A DNA stretch of 64,000 nucleotides from an uncultured Porphyromonadaceae bacterium (GCA_900548975.1 URMS01000012.1:25082-89081), one strand, 5' to 3'; shown: positions 27,326-36,119, counted from the stretch's first letter. The notes: a model not told the origin generated them from the letters alone. Made by a program: numbers and translations.

Positions 27326-29184
27326 GGCCGATGTTTTATTTTAATAACTTTCATGCCACAGGCGCCGCAGTCGAAATCGAGACGGTACAGCCCCGACTCA
27401 TTGCGCAGGAAGCAAGGCTGCGGCAGGCGCCCGGCCTCTTCGCGGCGGCGCAGACATGCACCCAGCTCGCGGCGCAGGCAGTAGCGGGTATTCATCACCG
27501 TAATTTCGTCGGCATCGGGAGTTTCGACCTCAATCGCTCCGGAGGCTATCCGCGCTCCGTGACTGCGGTAGAAACGCGCGGCAAGCTTATTGGCCACATT
27601 CCAGTGGTAATCGAGCGGCGGCAGTGCCGCAAAGGCATCGGCAGCGAGTGCCGACGGGCGCCGACGGTCATAGCTGTATGTGTCGGCGGCATTGGTATCG
27701 AGAAGCGCCACCACCCGCCGCCTGGCATCGGCGAGCACCGACACAGGCACAAAGTACATGCCGAGAGAGTCGGACAGCGAGCCAAGTTCATAGATAGTGC
27801 CGCCGAGCTTGCCCAGTGTGTCGCGCCGGCGGCCTTCCTGCGGGCTATGCGCCGTCTCAAGCGCGCATTCCACCGGCAAGGACACCCGGCAGCCGCGCGA
27901 ATCGGAGGCCGAAAGCACGAATCCGCGCTCCCCAAGAGGCCGCAGTTCAAAATCTACGGCTATCGTGCGCCGACAGCCGGCATCGGGCGTGTCGAGAATG
28001 TCGAAGAAAGCCTTGTCGGCATTGCGGTACACGGTCATTCCGGCCTCGAGGCCTTCGGGCACACTCGCGGGAAAAAGACGGTTGCCGTCCACACGGTTCA
28101 GACGAAAGCCGACATAACGCCCCGAACGGTCGAAGAATCCGAGACCGTCGCCGTTGCTGAGCGATTCTGTGGCTTTGACAGTAAAAAATTTACCGGCCGG
28201 GCTATATGTCCGCACCACTTCGGCCACCGGGCGACCGGCCCACTTCGGAGTGTCTACCGAGGCCATGCGCACGGGCTTGCGGAGGAAGTACGACGTATAC
28301 CCACGGTTAAATGTACGGTCGAGCGAAGGCTCGAAGGAACATGTGCGTCGGCCGGCCGAGGCGCGGACAAATGCGCCGTCCGACGAGGCTACTATATCGT
28401 CGAGCAGGCGCGAATAGGCAGCCGTGACGTTGGCCACATAGCGCGCGTCCTTGAGCCGGCCCTCGATTTTGAAAGAAGAAGCTCCGGCCCCCACAAGGTC
28501 CGCCAAAGATTCGCTCTGGTTAAGATCGCGCAACGACAGATAGTGCCTGGCCGGAGCCACAACCTTTCCGGCGGCATCGACTATTTCATATGGAAGACGG
28601 CACATCTGCGGGCACTCCCCGCGGTTGGCGCTGCGTTTCATGGCCGCAAAACCGGCCTGGCAGTCGCCGCTGTAGCTCACACACAGCGCGCCGTGCACAA
28701 ATACCTCTACCGGCACGCCTGCCGCATCGGCTGCGGCCCGGATCTGGCCGAGCGAGAACTCGCGCGGAAGCACTATCTGAGAGAAACCGGCCTGTGCCAG
28801 CCATGCGGCCTTTTCGGGCGTGCGGACATCGCACTGCGTACTGGCATGCAGGGCTATCGGAGGCAGATCCATCTCGAGATATGCCATGTCCTGCACAATA
28901 AGTGCATCGACTCCGACGCGGTACAGCTCCCACACCATATCGCGGACCTGAGGCAGCTCGTCGTCGTAGACTATGGTATTCATGGTCACATACACCCGAG
29001 CGCGGTAGCGGTGCGCGAAGACCACCAGCGAAGCTATGTCGTCCACACTGTTTGTGGCGGCGGCGCGGGCGCCAAATGCCGGAGCGCCGATGTACACTGC
29101 ATCGGCACCGGCGAGCACGGCGATGCGGCCTGTGGCGGCATCGCGGGCCGGCGACAGCAGTTCGAGAGTGCGCGGGGTGATCAT
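27322..29184 (-). CDS. Peptidase U32 family protein
   Basis: A 620-residue cytoplasmic protein. I use the ATG at 29184 (MITPRTLELLSPARD), which overlaps the PHP gene stop by 4 bases and matches the family N-terminus; a longer frame starts inside that gene. The U32 signature region is VEVFVHGALCVSYSGDCQAG, followed by ANRGECPQMCRLPYE with the conserved cysteines that bind an iron-sulfur cluster. Relatives in E. coli (RlhA, TrhP/YegQ) introduce 5-hydroxycytidine in 23S rRNA or 5-hydroxyuridine in tRNA from prephenate, so an RNA hydroxylation role is more likely than proteolysis. The long C-terminal region (~300 residues) fits the RlhA-like group. It shares its array with aroB, whose pathway makes prephenate. 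Confidence 0.9.
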   Translation of the reverse strand: MITPRTLELLSPARDAATGRIAVLAGADAVYIGAPAFGARAAATNSVDDIASLVVFAHRYRARVYVTMNTIVYDDELPQVRDMVWELYRVGVDALIVQDMAYLEMDLPPIALHASTQCDVRTPEKAAWLAQAGFSQIVLPREFSLGQIRAAADAAGVPVEVFVHGALCVSYSGDCQAGFAAMKRSANRGECPQMCRLPYEIVDAAGKVVAPARHYLSLRDLNQSESLADLVGAGASSFKIEGRLKDARYVANVTAAYSRLLDDIVASSDGAFVRASAGRRTCSFEPSLDRTFNRGYTSYFLRKPVRMASVDTPKWAGRPVAEVVRTYSPAGKFFTVKATESLSNGDGLGFFDRSGRYVGFRLNRVDGNRLFPASVPEGLEAGMTVYRNADKAFFDILDTPDAGCRRTIAVDFELRPLGERGFVLSASDSRGCRVSLPVECALETAHSPQEGRRRDTLGKLGGTIYELGSLSDSLGMYFVPVSVLADARRRVVALLDTNAADTYSYDRRRPSALAADAFAALPPLDYHWNVANKLAARFYRSHGARIASGAIEVETPDADEITVMNTRYCLRRELGACLRRREEAGRLPQPCFLRNESGLYRLDFDCGACGMKVIKIKHRP

Positions 29185-29993
29185 AGATTTTCGAGTAGCT
29201 TGAGAGCCTCGTCGCGCGAGGCATTGATGCACTCGGGACGGTGGGCATCGCTGTTGACCAGTATGCGCACTCCGGCCGCACGGAGGCGCCGCAAGGCATC
29301 TTCGCCCGGGAAGAAACGGCCATGCTCTATGCGAGCCTTGGTATTGAGTTCTATCGTAAGATCGTGCGATATTATCAGGTCGATCATCCGGTCGATATAT
29401 GCCTTGTAGAAATCGCTCTGCTCTATGCCCGGCTTATAGTACGACGCATTCTGGCCTATCTTGTCGAAATGACCGAGAATGTCGAATCCGCCCTCCTCGA
29501 TCATGGCCTCCGACTGGGCATAGAACCTGTCGACCACATATTCGATGTCGTTGCGAAAATACTTCACCATGCGGTGACTGAAATTATCGAAGTGTCCGTC
29601 GATATCCACCATCTCGCCCGAGGGCGACGGTATGAAATGCACCGAACCGATAATATAATCGAGCGGTATCGAACGGAAATATTCATTTGCCGGGCCCCAG
29701 CTGTTGCCAAGGTAGTCCACTTCCATGCCCGCATAGAAGCGACACGACGCAAGAGCGGGGTCGGCGGCGATAGCTCTGTACTCTGCAAAGTACTCGGGCA
29801 CCGCCTCGATGCTCATGTTGCAGGGAGTCTCGAATGGTACCGGCGAATGCGGCGAAAAGCCGTAGTGTGTAAAACCTGCCGCCACAGCAGCTTCGGCCAT
29901 CTCGCGCATGGTGGCGCGGCCGTCGCAGTACTGTGTGTGGCTATGGAATGTATAGAGAGGATTGTCTTTTATCAGCAGTTGAAAATCAAGCAT
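29181..29993 (-). CDS. PHP-domain phosphoesterase, histidinol-phosphatase-like
   Basis: A 270-residue cytoplasmic metallo-phosphoesterase. PHP motifs are visible: FHSHTQYCDG near residue 16 (first metal-binding HxH), HYGFSPHSP, the EVDY glutamate segment, GSVHFI, ILGHFDKIG and NSDAHRPE near the C-terminus. This fits the HisJ/HisK-type histidinol-phosphatase family, though many Bacteroidales members may hydrolyse other phosphates. No other his genes are in the window. It overlaps the U32 gene by 4 bases and follows cstA by 18. Confidence 0.85.
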   Translation of the reverse strand: MLDFQLLIKDNPLYTFHSHTQYCDGRATMREMAEAAVAAGFTHYGFSPHSPVPFETPCNMSIEAVPEYFAEYRAIAADPALASCRFYAGMEVDYLGNSWGPANEYFRSIPLDYIIGSVHFIPSPSGEMVDIDGHFDNFSHRMVKYFRNDIEYVVDRFYAQSEAMIEEGGFDILGHFDKIGQNASYYKPGIEQSDFYKAYIDRMIDLIISHDLTIELNTKARIEHGRFFPGEDALRRLRAAGVRILVNSDAHRPECINASRDEALKLLENL

Positions 29994-30011
29994 ATCGAAA
30001 GAAAAACAATA

Positions 30012-31460
30012 TCAGTCGGCACCGTCGGGCGCGGTTGCGCGGTCGAGCCCGCGGCAGTAGCGCACGAACAGCGCCACACCGCACATGGCCGTGACTACGG
30101 CTATGCCGCATGCCACCGGCAGCGACTGCCCGAAGCCTTCGGGCGCCGGTGCGAAAAGAATGTACGACACCACCACTACGGTCATGAATATGGCCGGTAC
30201 CAGGCAGATGACATAAGCCTTGCCATGGCGTGCAAGGTACACGGCGCATGCCCACAGGGTGATGGCGGCAAGAGTCTGGTTGGTCCAGGCGAAATAGCGC
30301 CACAGCACATTAAAATCGATAAGCATCAGTGCAAACGATGCCATGAATATAGGCAGCGACACCAGTATGCGTTTGAGCACCGGTTTCTGGTCCACCCCGA
30401 GAAAATCGGCCACGATGAGACGCGCCGACCGCAGAGCCGTGTCGCCCGTTGTGATGGGTGCGGCCACCACACCGAGAATGGCGAGAATGCCGCCGAAAGT
30501 GCCGAGCCAGCCGACAGAGATGTCGTGCACAAGGCCGCCCGTGGTGTGCGAGCCCAGATAGTCGCTAAGTCCGGCATAGCCGCCGGTGTAAGCTATGGCC
30601 GCGGCAGCCCATATGAGCGCCACTATTCCCTCGGCCACCATAGCGCCGTAGAACACCGGCCGGGCCAGTTTCTCGTTCTTGAGACAGCGGGCCATCATGG
30701 GCGACTGGGTGGCATGAAAGCCCGAGATCGCGCCGCAGGCTATGCTCACGAACATCATGGGGAAGACCGGATGTGTGGCCGAATCGGCATAGCGTGTCTG
30801 AAGTCCGTCGGCGAATCCCACAGGGATGTCATGTCCGCCGAAAAGCAGCACGGCGAGCAGTCCGAAAGCCATGAACAGAAGCGCGAAACCGAATATCGGA
30901 TAGAAGCGGCCTATAAGCTTGTCGATGGGAAGAAGTGTGGCGGTAATATAGTATATGAATATCACAGCGATCCAGAACCAGTGCCCGGCCCACGAAGGCG
31001 TCATGCCGTCGAGCAGACCGGCGGGGGTGAGCACGAACACGGCGCCCACAAGCACCAGCAGAAACACCGATACCACACGCATTATCTGCCGCGCGACAGG
31101 TCCGAGTTCACGCCCTACAAGCTCGGGCAGCGACATGCCGCCCGAACGGACCGACATCATGGCCGATATGAAATCGTGCACGGCACCGCCGAAGATGGTG
31201 CCGGCAACTATCCATATAAACGCCGCCGGACCGAACATCACGCCCATTATGGCACCGAAGATAGGCCCGAGGCCGGCGATGTTGAGAAACTGTATGAGAA
31301 AAACCTTCCAGGTGGGCAGAGGCGTATAGTCCACGCCGTCGGGCTGCGCTACGGCAGGCGTGGGGCGCGAAGGGTCTGTGCCGAACACTTTCTCGGCAAT
31401 GGCGCCGTAGACGAAATATCCGCCTACGAGCACCAGAAGAGAGATTACGAACGATGTCAT
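30012..31460 (-). CDS. Carbon starvation CstA-family transporter
   Basis: A 482-residue inner-membrane protein with many hydrophobic helices. The N-terminus (FVISLLVLVGGYFVYG) and the segments FLIQFLNIAGLGPIFGAIMG and FGPAAFIWIV are typical of the CstA family. It is of the short type (E. coli CstA has about 700 residues). E. coli relatives import peptides or pyruvate under carbon starvation; the substrate here is unknown. Its start overlaps the floA stop by 4 bases and the PHP gene follows after 18. Confidence 0.9.
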   Translation of the reverse strand: MTSFVISLLVLVGGYFVYGAIAEKVFGTDPSRPTPAVAQPDGVDYTPLPTWKVFLIQFLNIAGLGPIFGAIMGVMFGPAAFIWIVAGTIFGGAVHDFISAMMSVRSGGMSLPELVGRELGPVARQIMRVVSVFLLVLVGAVFVLTPAGLLDGMTPSWAGHWFWIAVIFIYYITATLLPIDKLIGRFYPIFGFALLFMAFGLLAVLLFGGHDIPVGFADGLQTRYADSATHPVFPMMFVSIACGAISGFHATQSPMMARCLKNEKLARPVFYGAMVAEGIVALIWAAAAIAYTGGYAGLSDYLGSHTTGGLVHDISVGWLGTFGGILAILGVVAAPITTGDTALRSARLIVADFLGVDQKPVLKRILVSLPIFMASFALMLIDFNVLWRYFAWTNQTLAAITLWACAVYLARHGKAYVICLVPAIFMTVVVVSYILFAPAPEGFGQSLPVACGIAVVTAMCGVALFVRYCRGLDRATAPDGAD

Positions 31461-32440
31461 TCTTTAATTTCGGGAATATTGCCGCCGGTCTGGCCGAGGC
31501 TCTCGCGCATCGATGTATCGGCTTCGATATTTTTCATCTTGTAGTAATCCATAATGCCGAGATTGCCGTTGAGGAAAGCCTGAGCCATTGCCTTAGGCAG
31601 CTCGCACTCGGCCTCTATGACCTTGGCGCGTGCCTCCTGGGCGAGTGCCTTCATTTCCTGCTCGCGGGCGATGGCCATGGCGCGTCGTTCCTCGGCCTTG
31701 GCCTGGGCGATATTCTTATCGGCCTGTGCCTGGTCGATCTGCAGTGCGGCGCCGATATTGCGGCCTATGTCGATGTCGGCGATATCGATCGACAGAATCT
31801 CGAATGCCGTACCCGAGTCGAGGCCTTTGCGGAGCACAAGCTTCGATATCGAATCGGGATTCTCGAGCACCTGCTTGTGGCTTTCCGACGAACCGATCGA
31901 CGACACGATGCCTTCGCCTACACGTGCGAGGACGGTGTCTTCGCCCGCACCGCCGACAAGCTGACGGATATTGGCGCGAACTGTCACACGGGCCTTGGCT
32001 ATAAGCTGAATACCGTCCTTGGCCACGGCTGTCACCGGAGGCGTATCTATCACTTTAGGGTTCACGCTCATCTGGACTGCCTGGAATACATCGCGGCCGG
32101 CAAGATCGATGGCGGTGGCCATCTTGAAGCCGAGATCGATATTGGCCTTGGAGGCCGATACGAGCGCATGCACCACACGCTCCACATTGCCGCCGGCAAG
32201 ATAGTGTGCTTCGAGGTCGTCGCGGTTCACATCCTTCAGACCGGCCTTGTGGGCCTCGATGAGAGCGCGCACTATCACGCTCGCGGGTACCTGGCGTATG
32301 CGCATGAGCACAAGTTGCAGCAGAGATATGCGGACTCCGCTCACACGTGCCGATATCCACAGGAAGAACGGGCAGTAGTAGAAGAAAATGATAAGGAATA
32401 CTACCGCCAGCACAATGATGAGAATGACTGTTAGTTTCAT
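31457..32440 (-). CDS. floA: Flotillin-like protein FloA
   Basis: A 327-residue membrane scaffold protein of the UPF0365/FloA family that organises functional membrane microdomains. An N-terminal hydrophobic hairpin (residues ~4-33, with the double Phe-Tyr-Cys-Pro segment) anchors it, followed by the SPFH-like core (SVNPKVIDTPPVTAVAKDGI, ARVTVRANIRQLVGG) and an Ala/Glu-rich coiled coil (IAQAKAEERRAMAIAREQEM). Length and order match B. subtilis FloA. It overlaps cstA by 4 bases and follows the TPR-PD40 gene by 24. Confidence 0.95.
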   Translation of the reverse strand: MKLTVILIIVLAVVFLIIFFYYCPFFLWISARVSGVRISLLQLVLMRIRQVPASVIVRALIEAHKAGLKDVNRDDLEAHYLAGGNVERVVHALVSASKANIDLGFKMATAIDLAGRDVFQAVQMSVNPKVIDTPPVTAVAKDGIQLIAKARVTVRANIRQLVGGAGEDTVLARVGEGIVSSIGSSESHKQVLENPDSISKLVLRKGLDSGTAFEILSIDIADIDIGRNIGAALQIDQAQADKNIAQAKAEERRAMAIAREQEMKALAQEARAKVIEAECELPKAMAQAFLNGNLGIMDYYKMKNIEADTSMRESLGQTGGNIPEIKE

Positions 32441-32464
32441 TGCAATGGTTATTAAATAGACTGA

Positions 32465-33874
32465 TTAGTTTCGTTCGAGCCGCACAGCGGCATTGCGCAG
32501 CGAGGCCACGCGCAGACGCATGTTGGAGGTCTCGCGCTCGCTGTCGAGAATGGCTCCTGCTACCGAGGTGTCGCCCCGGCGGTATTTCTCGCGCAGGACA
32601 TTTTCAGCCGCGAGCTGGCGGCGCAGCAGCACCTCGGCGCCAAGATATTCGAGTATGGCGGCGCGGGCCTGTTCGTTGCGGAAATCCGACAGCGATGTAT
32701 ATACCTTGCCGTTGCCCATGTCGATGGCGAAGCGGGGCGATGTCTTGCCGGAGCTTTCGCCGGCCGATGCCTCGGGAAGTTTCTGTGCCAGCAGACTCTC
32801 GTAGTCGGTATCGGGATTCTGCATGAGCGATATGTCGGTGAGACGCGCCATTGCCACCAGGTTGGGATCGTCGGGGTCGGCGTTGACACGCATCTGCGAA
32901 GGCATGAACACATACACAGTAATCTTGCCGGGAATATGATTGCGGTCGGTGGCCCACCATCCGAGGCCGGTGGTCTCGTCGATGGCGAGCATGAAGTCGT
33001 TGTCGGGAGTATTGTAAGGCATGCCCATGTTCTGGGGCACGAAATATCCGTCGTCGGTGCGGCGGGTCATGAATATGTCGAGACCGCCGAGCGAGTTTTC
33101 GCCGTCGTTGGCAAAATAGAGTGTCATGCCGTCAGGCATCAGGAACGGATACATGGCGCTACCGCCCTCGCCCAGATCGCCGGCAAGGGGTGCGGGATGG
33201 TCGAGAGTGCCGTCATCGAGAATACCGGCGCCGTAGAGGCTGTACACGCCGTCGGCATCGGCGGCCGACCACAGTATCTCGCTGTTGTTCTCGGGCATGT
33301 AGCCGGTAGATAGCCCGGCATCGGCGGTGGCGCCTATGCTGCTGAGCGCTTCGGCGGGCAGTATGCGGCCGGCCTGCTGCGACAGGCGGTAAGCCTCGAA
33401 AAACCGGAGCGAGTCGACAGCAAGAGAATCGACTATCTCTATTTTCTCAACACGCCCGAGCATGTTGCGCAGCATCACCAGACGCGATGTCATGGCCGCA
33501 TGCTCTTCGGGAACATCTTTCTTGGCCTTGGTTAGGATGGCGCTCCATTTGTCGAGATGCTCTTCGGCATCGTCGACCATATAGCGGTCGATGGCATACT
33601 CTGCCAGGAGCTGCGCGGCCTCGGCCACACTGCGGCTCTCGGCCTGCTTCAGCGGGGCCAGAGCCCCCTCGTAGTCGCCGAGCTTATAGAGCGACGCACC
33701 GAGAAAGAAATTGCCGTTGCCGTCGCGCGGACTGCGCTTCACCACCTGGCGGGCCTTCTCGGCGGCCTCCTCGTAGTTGCCTTCGCGATAGAGCTTGCGG
33801 GCCTCGTCGACAGGTGCGGCTGCCGCCGATGTCATCACAGCAAGCGATGCGATAAATATATATAGCCTTTTCAT
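32465..33874 (-). CDS. TPR and PD40 beta-propeller envelope protein
   Basis: A 469-residue exported protein (signal MKRLYIFIASLAVMTSAAAA). Residues ~22-120 hold about two TPR repeats (ARKLYREGNYEEAAEKARQV, then FFLGASLYKLGDYEGALAPL). Residues ~195-330 are PD40/WD40-like beta-propeller strands (GGSAMYPFLMPDGMTLYFAN, GLDIFMTRR, NDFMLAIDETTGLGWWATDR). The layout resembles PorE of the type IX secretion system but without the C-terminal OmpA peptidoglycan-binding domain; the end is a helical coiled segment. It is second in the mltG array, so a cell-envelope role is likely. Confidence 0.75.
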   Translation of the reverse strand: MKRLYIFIASLAVMTSAAAAPVDEARKLYREGNYEEAAEKARQVVKRSPRDGNGNFFLGASLYKLGDYEGALAPLKQAESRSVAEAAQLLAEYAIDRYMVDDAEEHLDKWSAILTKAKKDVPEEHAAMTSRLVMLRNMLGRVEKIEIVDSLAVDSLRFFEAYRLSQQAGRILPAEALSSIGATADAGLSTGYMPENNSEILWSAADADGVYSLYGAGILDDGTLDHPAPLAGDLGEGGSAMYPFLMPDGMTLYFANDGENSLGGLDIFMTRRTDDGYFVPQNMGMPYNTPDNDFMLAIDETTGLGWWATDRNHIPGKITVYVFMPSQMRVNADPDDPNLVAMARLTDISLMQNPDTDYESLLAQKLPEASAGESSGKTSPRFAIDMGNGKVYTSLSDFRNEQARAAILEYLGAEVLLRRQLAAENVLREKYRRGDTSVAGAILDSERETSNMRLRVASLRNAAVRLERN

Positions 33875-33911
33875 CTAAAAAACTCTAAACTAAGTAAAAC
33901 CGGTAGTAATC

Positions 33912-34937
33912 TCAAAGTTTCACACCGCGACGCTCAAGAGCCATATGATAGCGGGCGGCGTTGATGCGGTGACGGTTGTAGGTCTCGGCAAAATCGTGAT
34001 AGCCCGAAAAATCGCTCTTGGCGCACATATACAGATAATTATGCTGTGGTGCATCGAGCACCGCATCGATAGTCGAGGCTTCGGCCACGCGGATAGGGCC
34101 CGGAGGCAGACCGGTGACCCTGTAGGTATTATAGGGCGAATCGACCGACAGGTGGGAAGCGCCGATACGGCGCAGCGAGAAATCGCCGATGGCAAACTTC
34201 ACCGTAGGATCGGCCTGAAGCTGCATATTGCGCGCCAGGCGGTTGAGGTAGAGCCGTGCCACTTTGGGACGTTCGTCTGCTTTGTTGGTCTCTTCTTCGA
34301 CAATGGAAGCGAGCGTGGCCACTTCGACCGGACTGAGACCGAGCTTTGCAGCCTTAGCACGGCGGTCATCGTTCCAGAAAGCGCTCCGAGTAGCCAGAAG
34401 TTTCGACACCACATCGGGTGCGGCGGCTGTCCAGTAGAACTCGTAGGTATCGGGCAGGAAAGCCGCTGTATACTGCTCGGGACGGGCGAAACCGGCCTCC
34501 GGAAGTATCGAGTCGCATGCCGCCACAAACGACGCCGAGTCGCATTCGAGCACCTCGGCCACGCGGGCTGCAAGCTGCCCGAGGGTGCGCAGATTGTTAT
34601 AGGTAAGTCTCACCGGGGTCTGACGGCCGGCCATGATGGCACGCGACACACGTATGGCCTGCTCGCCGGGGGCAACCATATATGAGCCGTGGGCCTTGGC
34701 GGCGACACCGCCCTGACGCTCCCACAGCGTGGCCACCTTGCCGCCGTAGGAATCGCCGAGTTTCTCCTGCAGGATATCGCGCACGGCCTGTGCGTCGGCG
34801 CCCGAGGGTATATTTACACGGACGGCTTCCTCACCGCCGAACGGTGCCGTGGCATACCGCCACGCCACAAAAAGCACACCGGCCACCGCGAGCAGCAACA
34901 CTAAGGTGCATATCAATATCTTTTTAGTCTTCTTCAC
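33912..34937 (-). CDS. mltG: Endolytic transglycosylase MltG
   Basis: A 341-residue inner-membrane enzyme that cuts nascent glycan strands and sets their length. It starts with a GTG at 34937 (no ATG is in frame before a stop codon): MKKTKKILICTLVLLLAVAGVLFVAW, a cytoplasmic Lys patch and one membrane helix at 8-26. A LysM-like subdomain follows, then the YceG domain with LPDTYEFYW and the catalytic ASIVEEETN segment (Glu about 214-216) and RLYLNRLARNMQLQADPTV. It is the first gene of a ten-gene minus-strand array; its promoter is only four bases from the start codon. Confidence 0.96.
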   Translation of the reverse strand: MKKTKKILICTLVLLLAVAGVLFVAWRYATAPFGGEEAVRVNIPSGADAQAVRDILQEKLGDSYGGKVATLWERQGGVAAKAHGSYMVAPGEQAIRVSRAIMAGRQTPVRLTYNNLRTLGQLAARVAEVLECDSASFVAACDSILPEAGFARPEQYTAAFLPDTYEFYWTAAAPDVVSKLLATRSAFWNDDRRAKAAKLGLSPVEVATLASIVEEETNKADERPKVARLYLNRLARNMQLQADPTVKFAIGDFSLRRIGASHLSVDSPYNTYRVTGLPPGPIRVAEASTIDAVLDAPQHNYLYMCAKSDFSGYHDFAETYNRHRINAARYHMALERRGVKL

Positions 34938-34941
34938 CTTA

Positions 34942-34973
34942 CAAAATTAGCATTTTTCCGCCAATTGCCCAAA
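34942..34973 (-). promoter_or_regulatory. Consensus promoter abutting the mltG start codon
   Basis: TTTG (34970-34973), exactly 20 bases, then TAATTTTG (34942-34949) on the minus strand, a full match to the Bacteroidetes consensus. Only four bases (TAAG) separate the -7 box from the GTG start at 34937, so transcription should begin at or next to the start codon. Confidence 0.75.
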
Positions 34974-34980
34974 AATGGGC
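34967..34980. promoter_or_regulatory. Palindrome overlapping the mltG -33 box
   Basis: GCCCA-AAAA-TGGGC, a perfect 5-bp inverted repeat with a 4-base centre, covers the mltG -33 TTTG in the divergent mltG/HD-hydrolase promoter region. It could be an operator, or a chance palindrome. Confidence 0.3.
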
Positions 34981-35032
34981 GCTATCAAAAAACAATTTAT
35001 TTGAGACCTCGTCCACAGACGGCAAAAAGTCG

Positions 35033-35040
35033 TATATTTG
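35033..35040 (+). promoter_or_regulatory. -7 promoter box for the HD hydrolase gene
   Basis: TATATTTG, eight bases before the ATG at 35049 and 17 before a second ATG at 35058. No TTTG at -33. Divergent from the mltG promoter. Confidence 0.5.
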
Positions 35041-35048
35041 TGAGCAAT

Positions 35049-36032
35049 ATGGATACTATGACCGACTATGCAGCCGAATTCGGCCCCGAGGTGATGCGCC
35101 TCTACAACTACTGGAACAGCTTTTTCGACGGAAAGGTGGTCTTCAACCGCCCGTTCAGCAAAGTTCATGCCGCCGGCCACTGCCGCCGTGTGCTCCTCCA
35201 CGCTCTGGTGGTGGGGCTCGACGTCTTCGGGCCCGACGAAGATGCCCTCGAGATTCTGGCGCAGGCATCGGTATTCCACGACACCCGCCGAATCGACGAA
35301 GGCTTCGACACCGGGCACGGCGCACGTGCGGCAGTGTACTATAAGGAATATTGCACCGCGCACCCCGACGTACGCTTCCACCCGGAAACGGTGTTTCTGA
35401 TCCGCTACCACGACCTCGATGACGAAAAGGGCATAGAAGCCATCCGCAGGCAGTTCGGCGCCGACGCACCGCGTGTGGAGAAGCTGTACGCCGTGTTCAA
35501 GGACGCCGACGCGCTCGACCGCCCTCGCCTCGGGCCCTACGGCCTCGACCCCCTGTATCTGCGCACCGACAAGGCACGCGCGCAGGTGGATTTCGCCAAA
35601 CGTCTCGTAGCCGAGACCATCGACCCCGAGGCCTACCGCAAAGTATGCCGCGATGTCGACAGAGTGATGAGCCGACAGCGCAAGATGATGCTTATAGACG
35701 GCGCGGCGTCCGACGGTCTTGTCCGCTACATCCTGCAGACCGACGGCCAGTATGCGGTGCGCGTGCTCGCCGAAGGCGCCTCCATATCGCCGGCCCTGAG
35801 GCAGGCTCTCGCAGACACCTCGGGCGCAGTCGAAAACATAGAGGGGAATGCCGATGTTTTCGGGTCGCCGGACACCGCCGCAATACTTCACGACATCATC
35901 ACCGCGGGGCATATAGTGCGTATCGACATATGCGGGCGCACGGCAGCCGTCGAGGCATCGCTCGAAGCCGGCAAGCGCCTCTACCCCGCCATACACTGGC
36001 GCGTACTGGCACCCTTCACAAGCCCGGTGTGA
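35049..36032 (+). CDS. HD-domain phosphohydrolase-like protein with extra C-terminal domain
   Basis: A 327-residue cytoplasmic protein (325 or so if the ATG at 35058, MTDYAAEFG, is used; longer upstream readings run through the promoter). Residues ~30-180 carry an HD-type metal-binding set: His in SKVHAAGHCRRVLLHALV, the HD pair in SVFHDTRR, His in DTGHGARA, RYHDLDDE and the distal Asp in VFKDADALDRPR. The C-terminal ~110 residues are a separate alpha/beta domain I do not recognise. A nucleotide phosphohydrolase is the general expectation for the family; the substrate is unknown. It converges on tig across a strong terminator. Confidence 0.75.
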   Translation: MDTMTDYAAEFGPEVMRLYNYWNSFFDGKVVFNRPFSKVHAAGHCRRVLLHALVVGLDVFGPDEDALEILAQASVFHDTRRIDEGFDTGHGARAAVYYKEYCTAHPDVRFHPETVFLIRYHDLDDEKGIEAIRRQFGADAPRVEKLYAVFKDADALDRPRLGPYGLDPLYLRTDKARAQVDFAKRLVAETIDPEAYRKVCRDVDRVMSRQRKMMLIDGAASDGLVRYILQTDGQYAVRVLAEGASISPALRQALADTSGAVENIEGNADVFGSPDTAAILHDIITAGHIVRIDICGRTAAVEASLEAGKRLYPAIHWRVLAPFTSPV

Positions 36033-36045
36033 TATATCCCCCCAC

Positions 36046-36102
36046 AAAAAAATTTCGCCGACACCTTGGGCACGGAAGTGCGACAAGGTGTCGGCGAAAT
36101 TT
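36046..36102. terminator. Long shared terminator between HD hydrolase and tig
   Basis: A perfect 19-bp stem (36050-36068 with 36084-36102) continued, after a small bulge, by GCAC/GTGC around a GGAA tetraloop. On the minus strand it is followed by seven T (36046-36052), so it ends tig; it also faces the HD gene transcript 17 bases after its stop. Confidence 0.85.
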
Positions 36103-36119
36103 ATGCGGTTACGCGGCTG

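Noticed and set aside
27331..29409. A 692-codon plus-strand open frame opposite the U32 peptidase gene
   Set aside because: The U32 signature is on the other strand; this frame is a shadow.
29241..31544. A 767-codon plus-strand open frame across the PHP and cstA genes
   Set aside because: It is antisense to two well-supported genes, and its His/Arg-rich translation has no recognisable motif.
34965..35048. Upstream extension of the HD hydrolase frame to 34965
   Set aside because: The extension runs through both divergent promoters and adds a low-quality basic N-terminus; ATG 35049 fits the -7 box.
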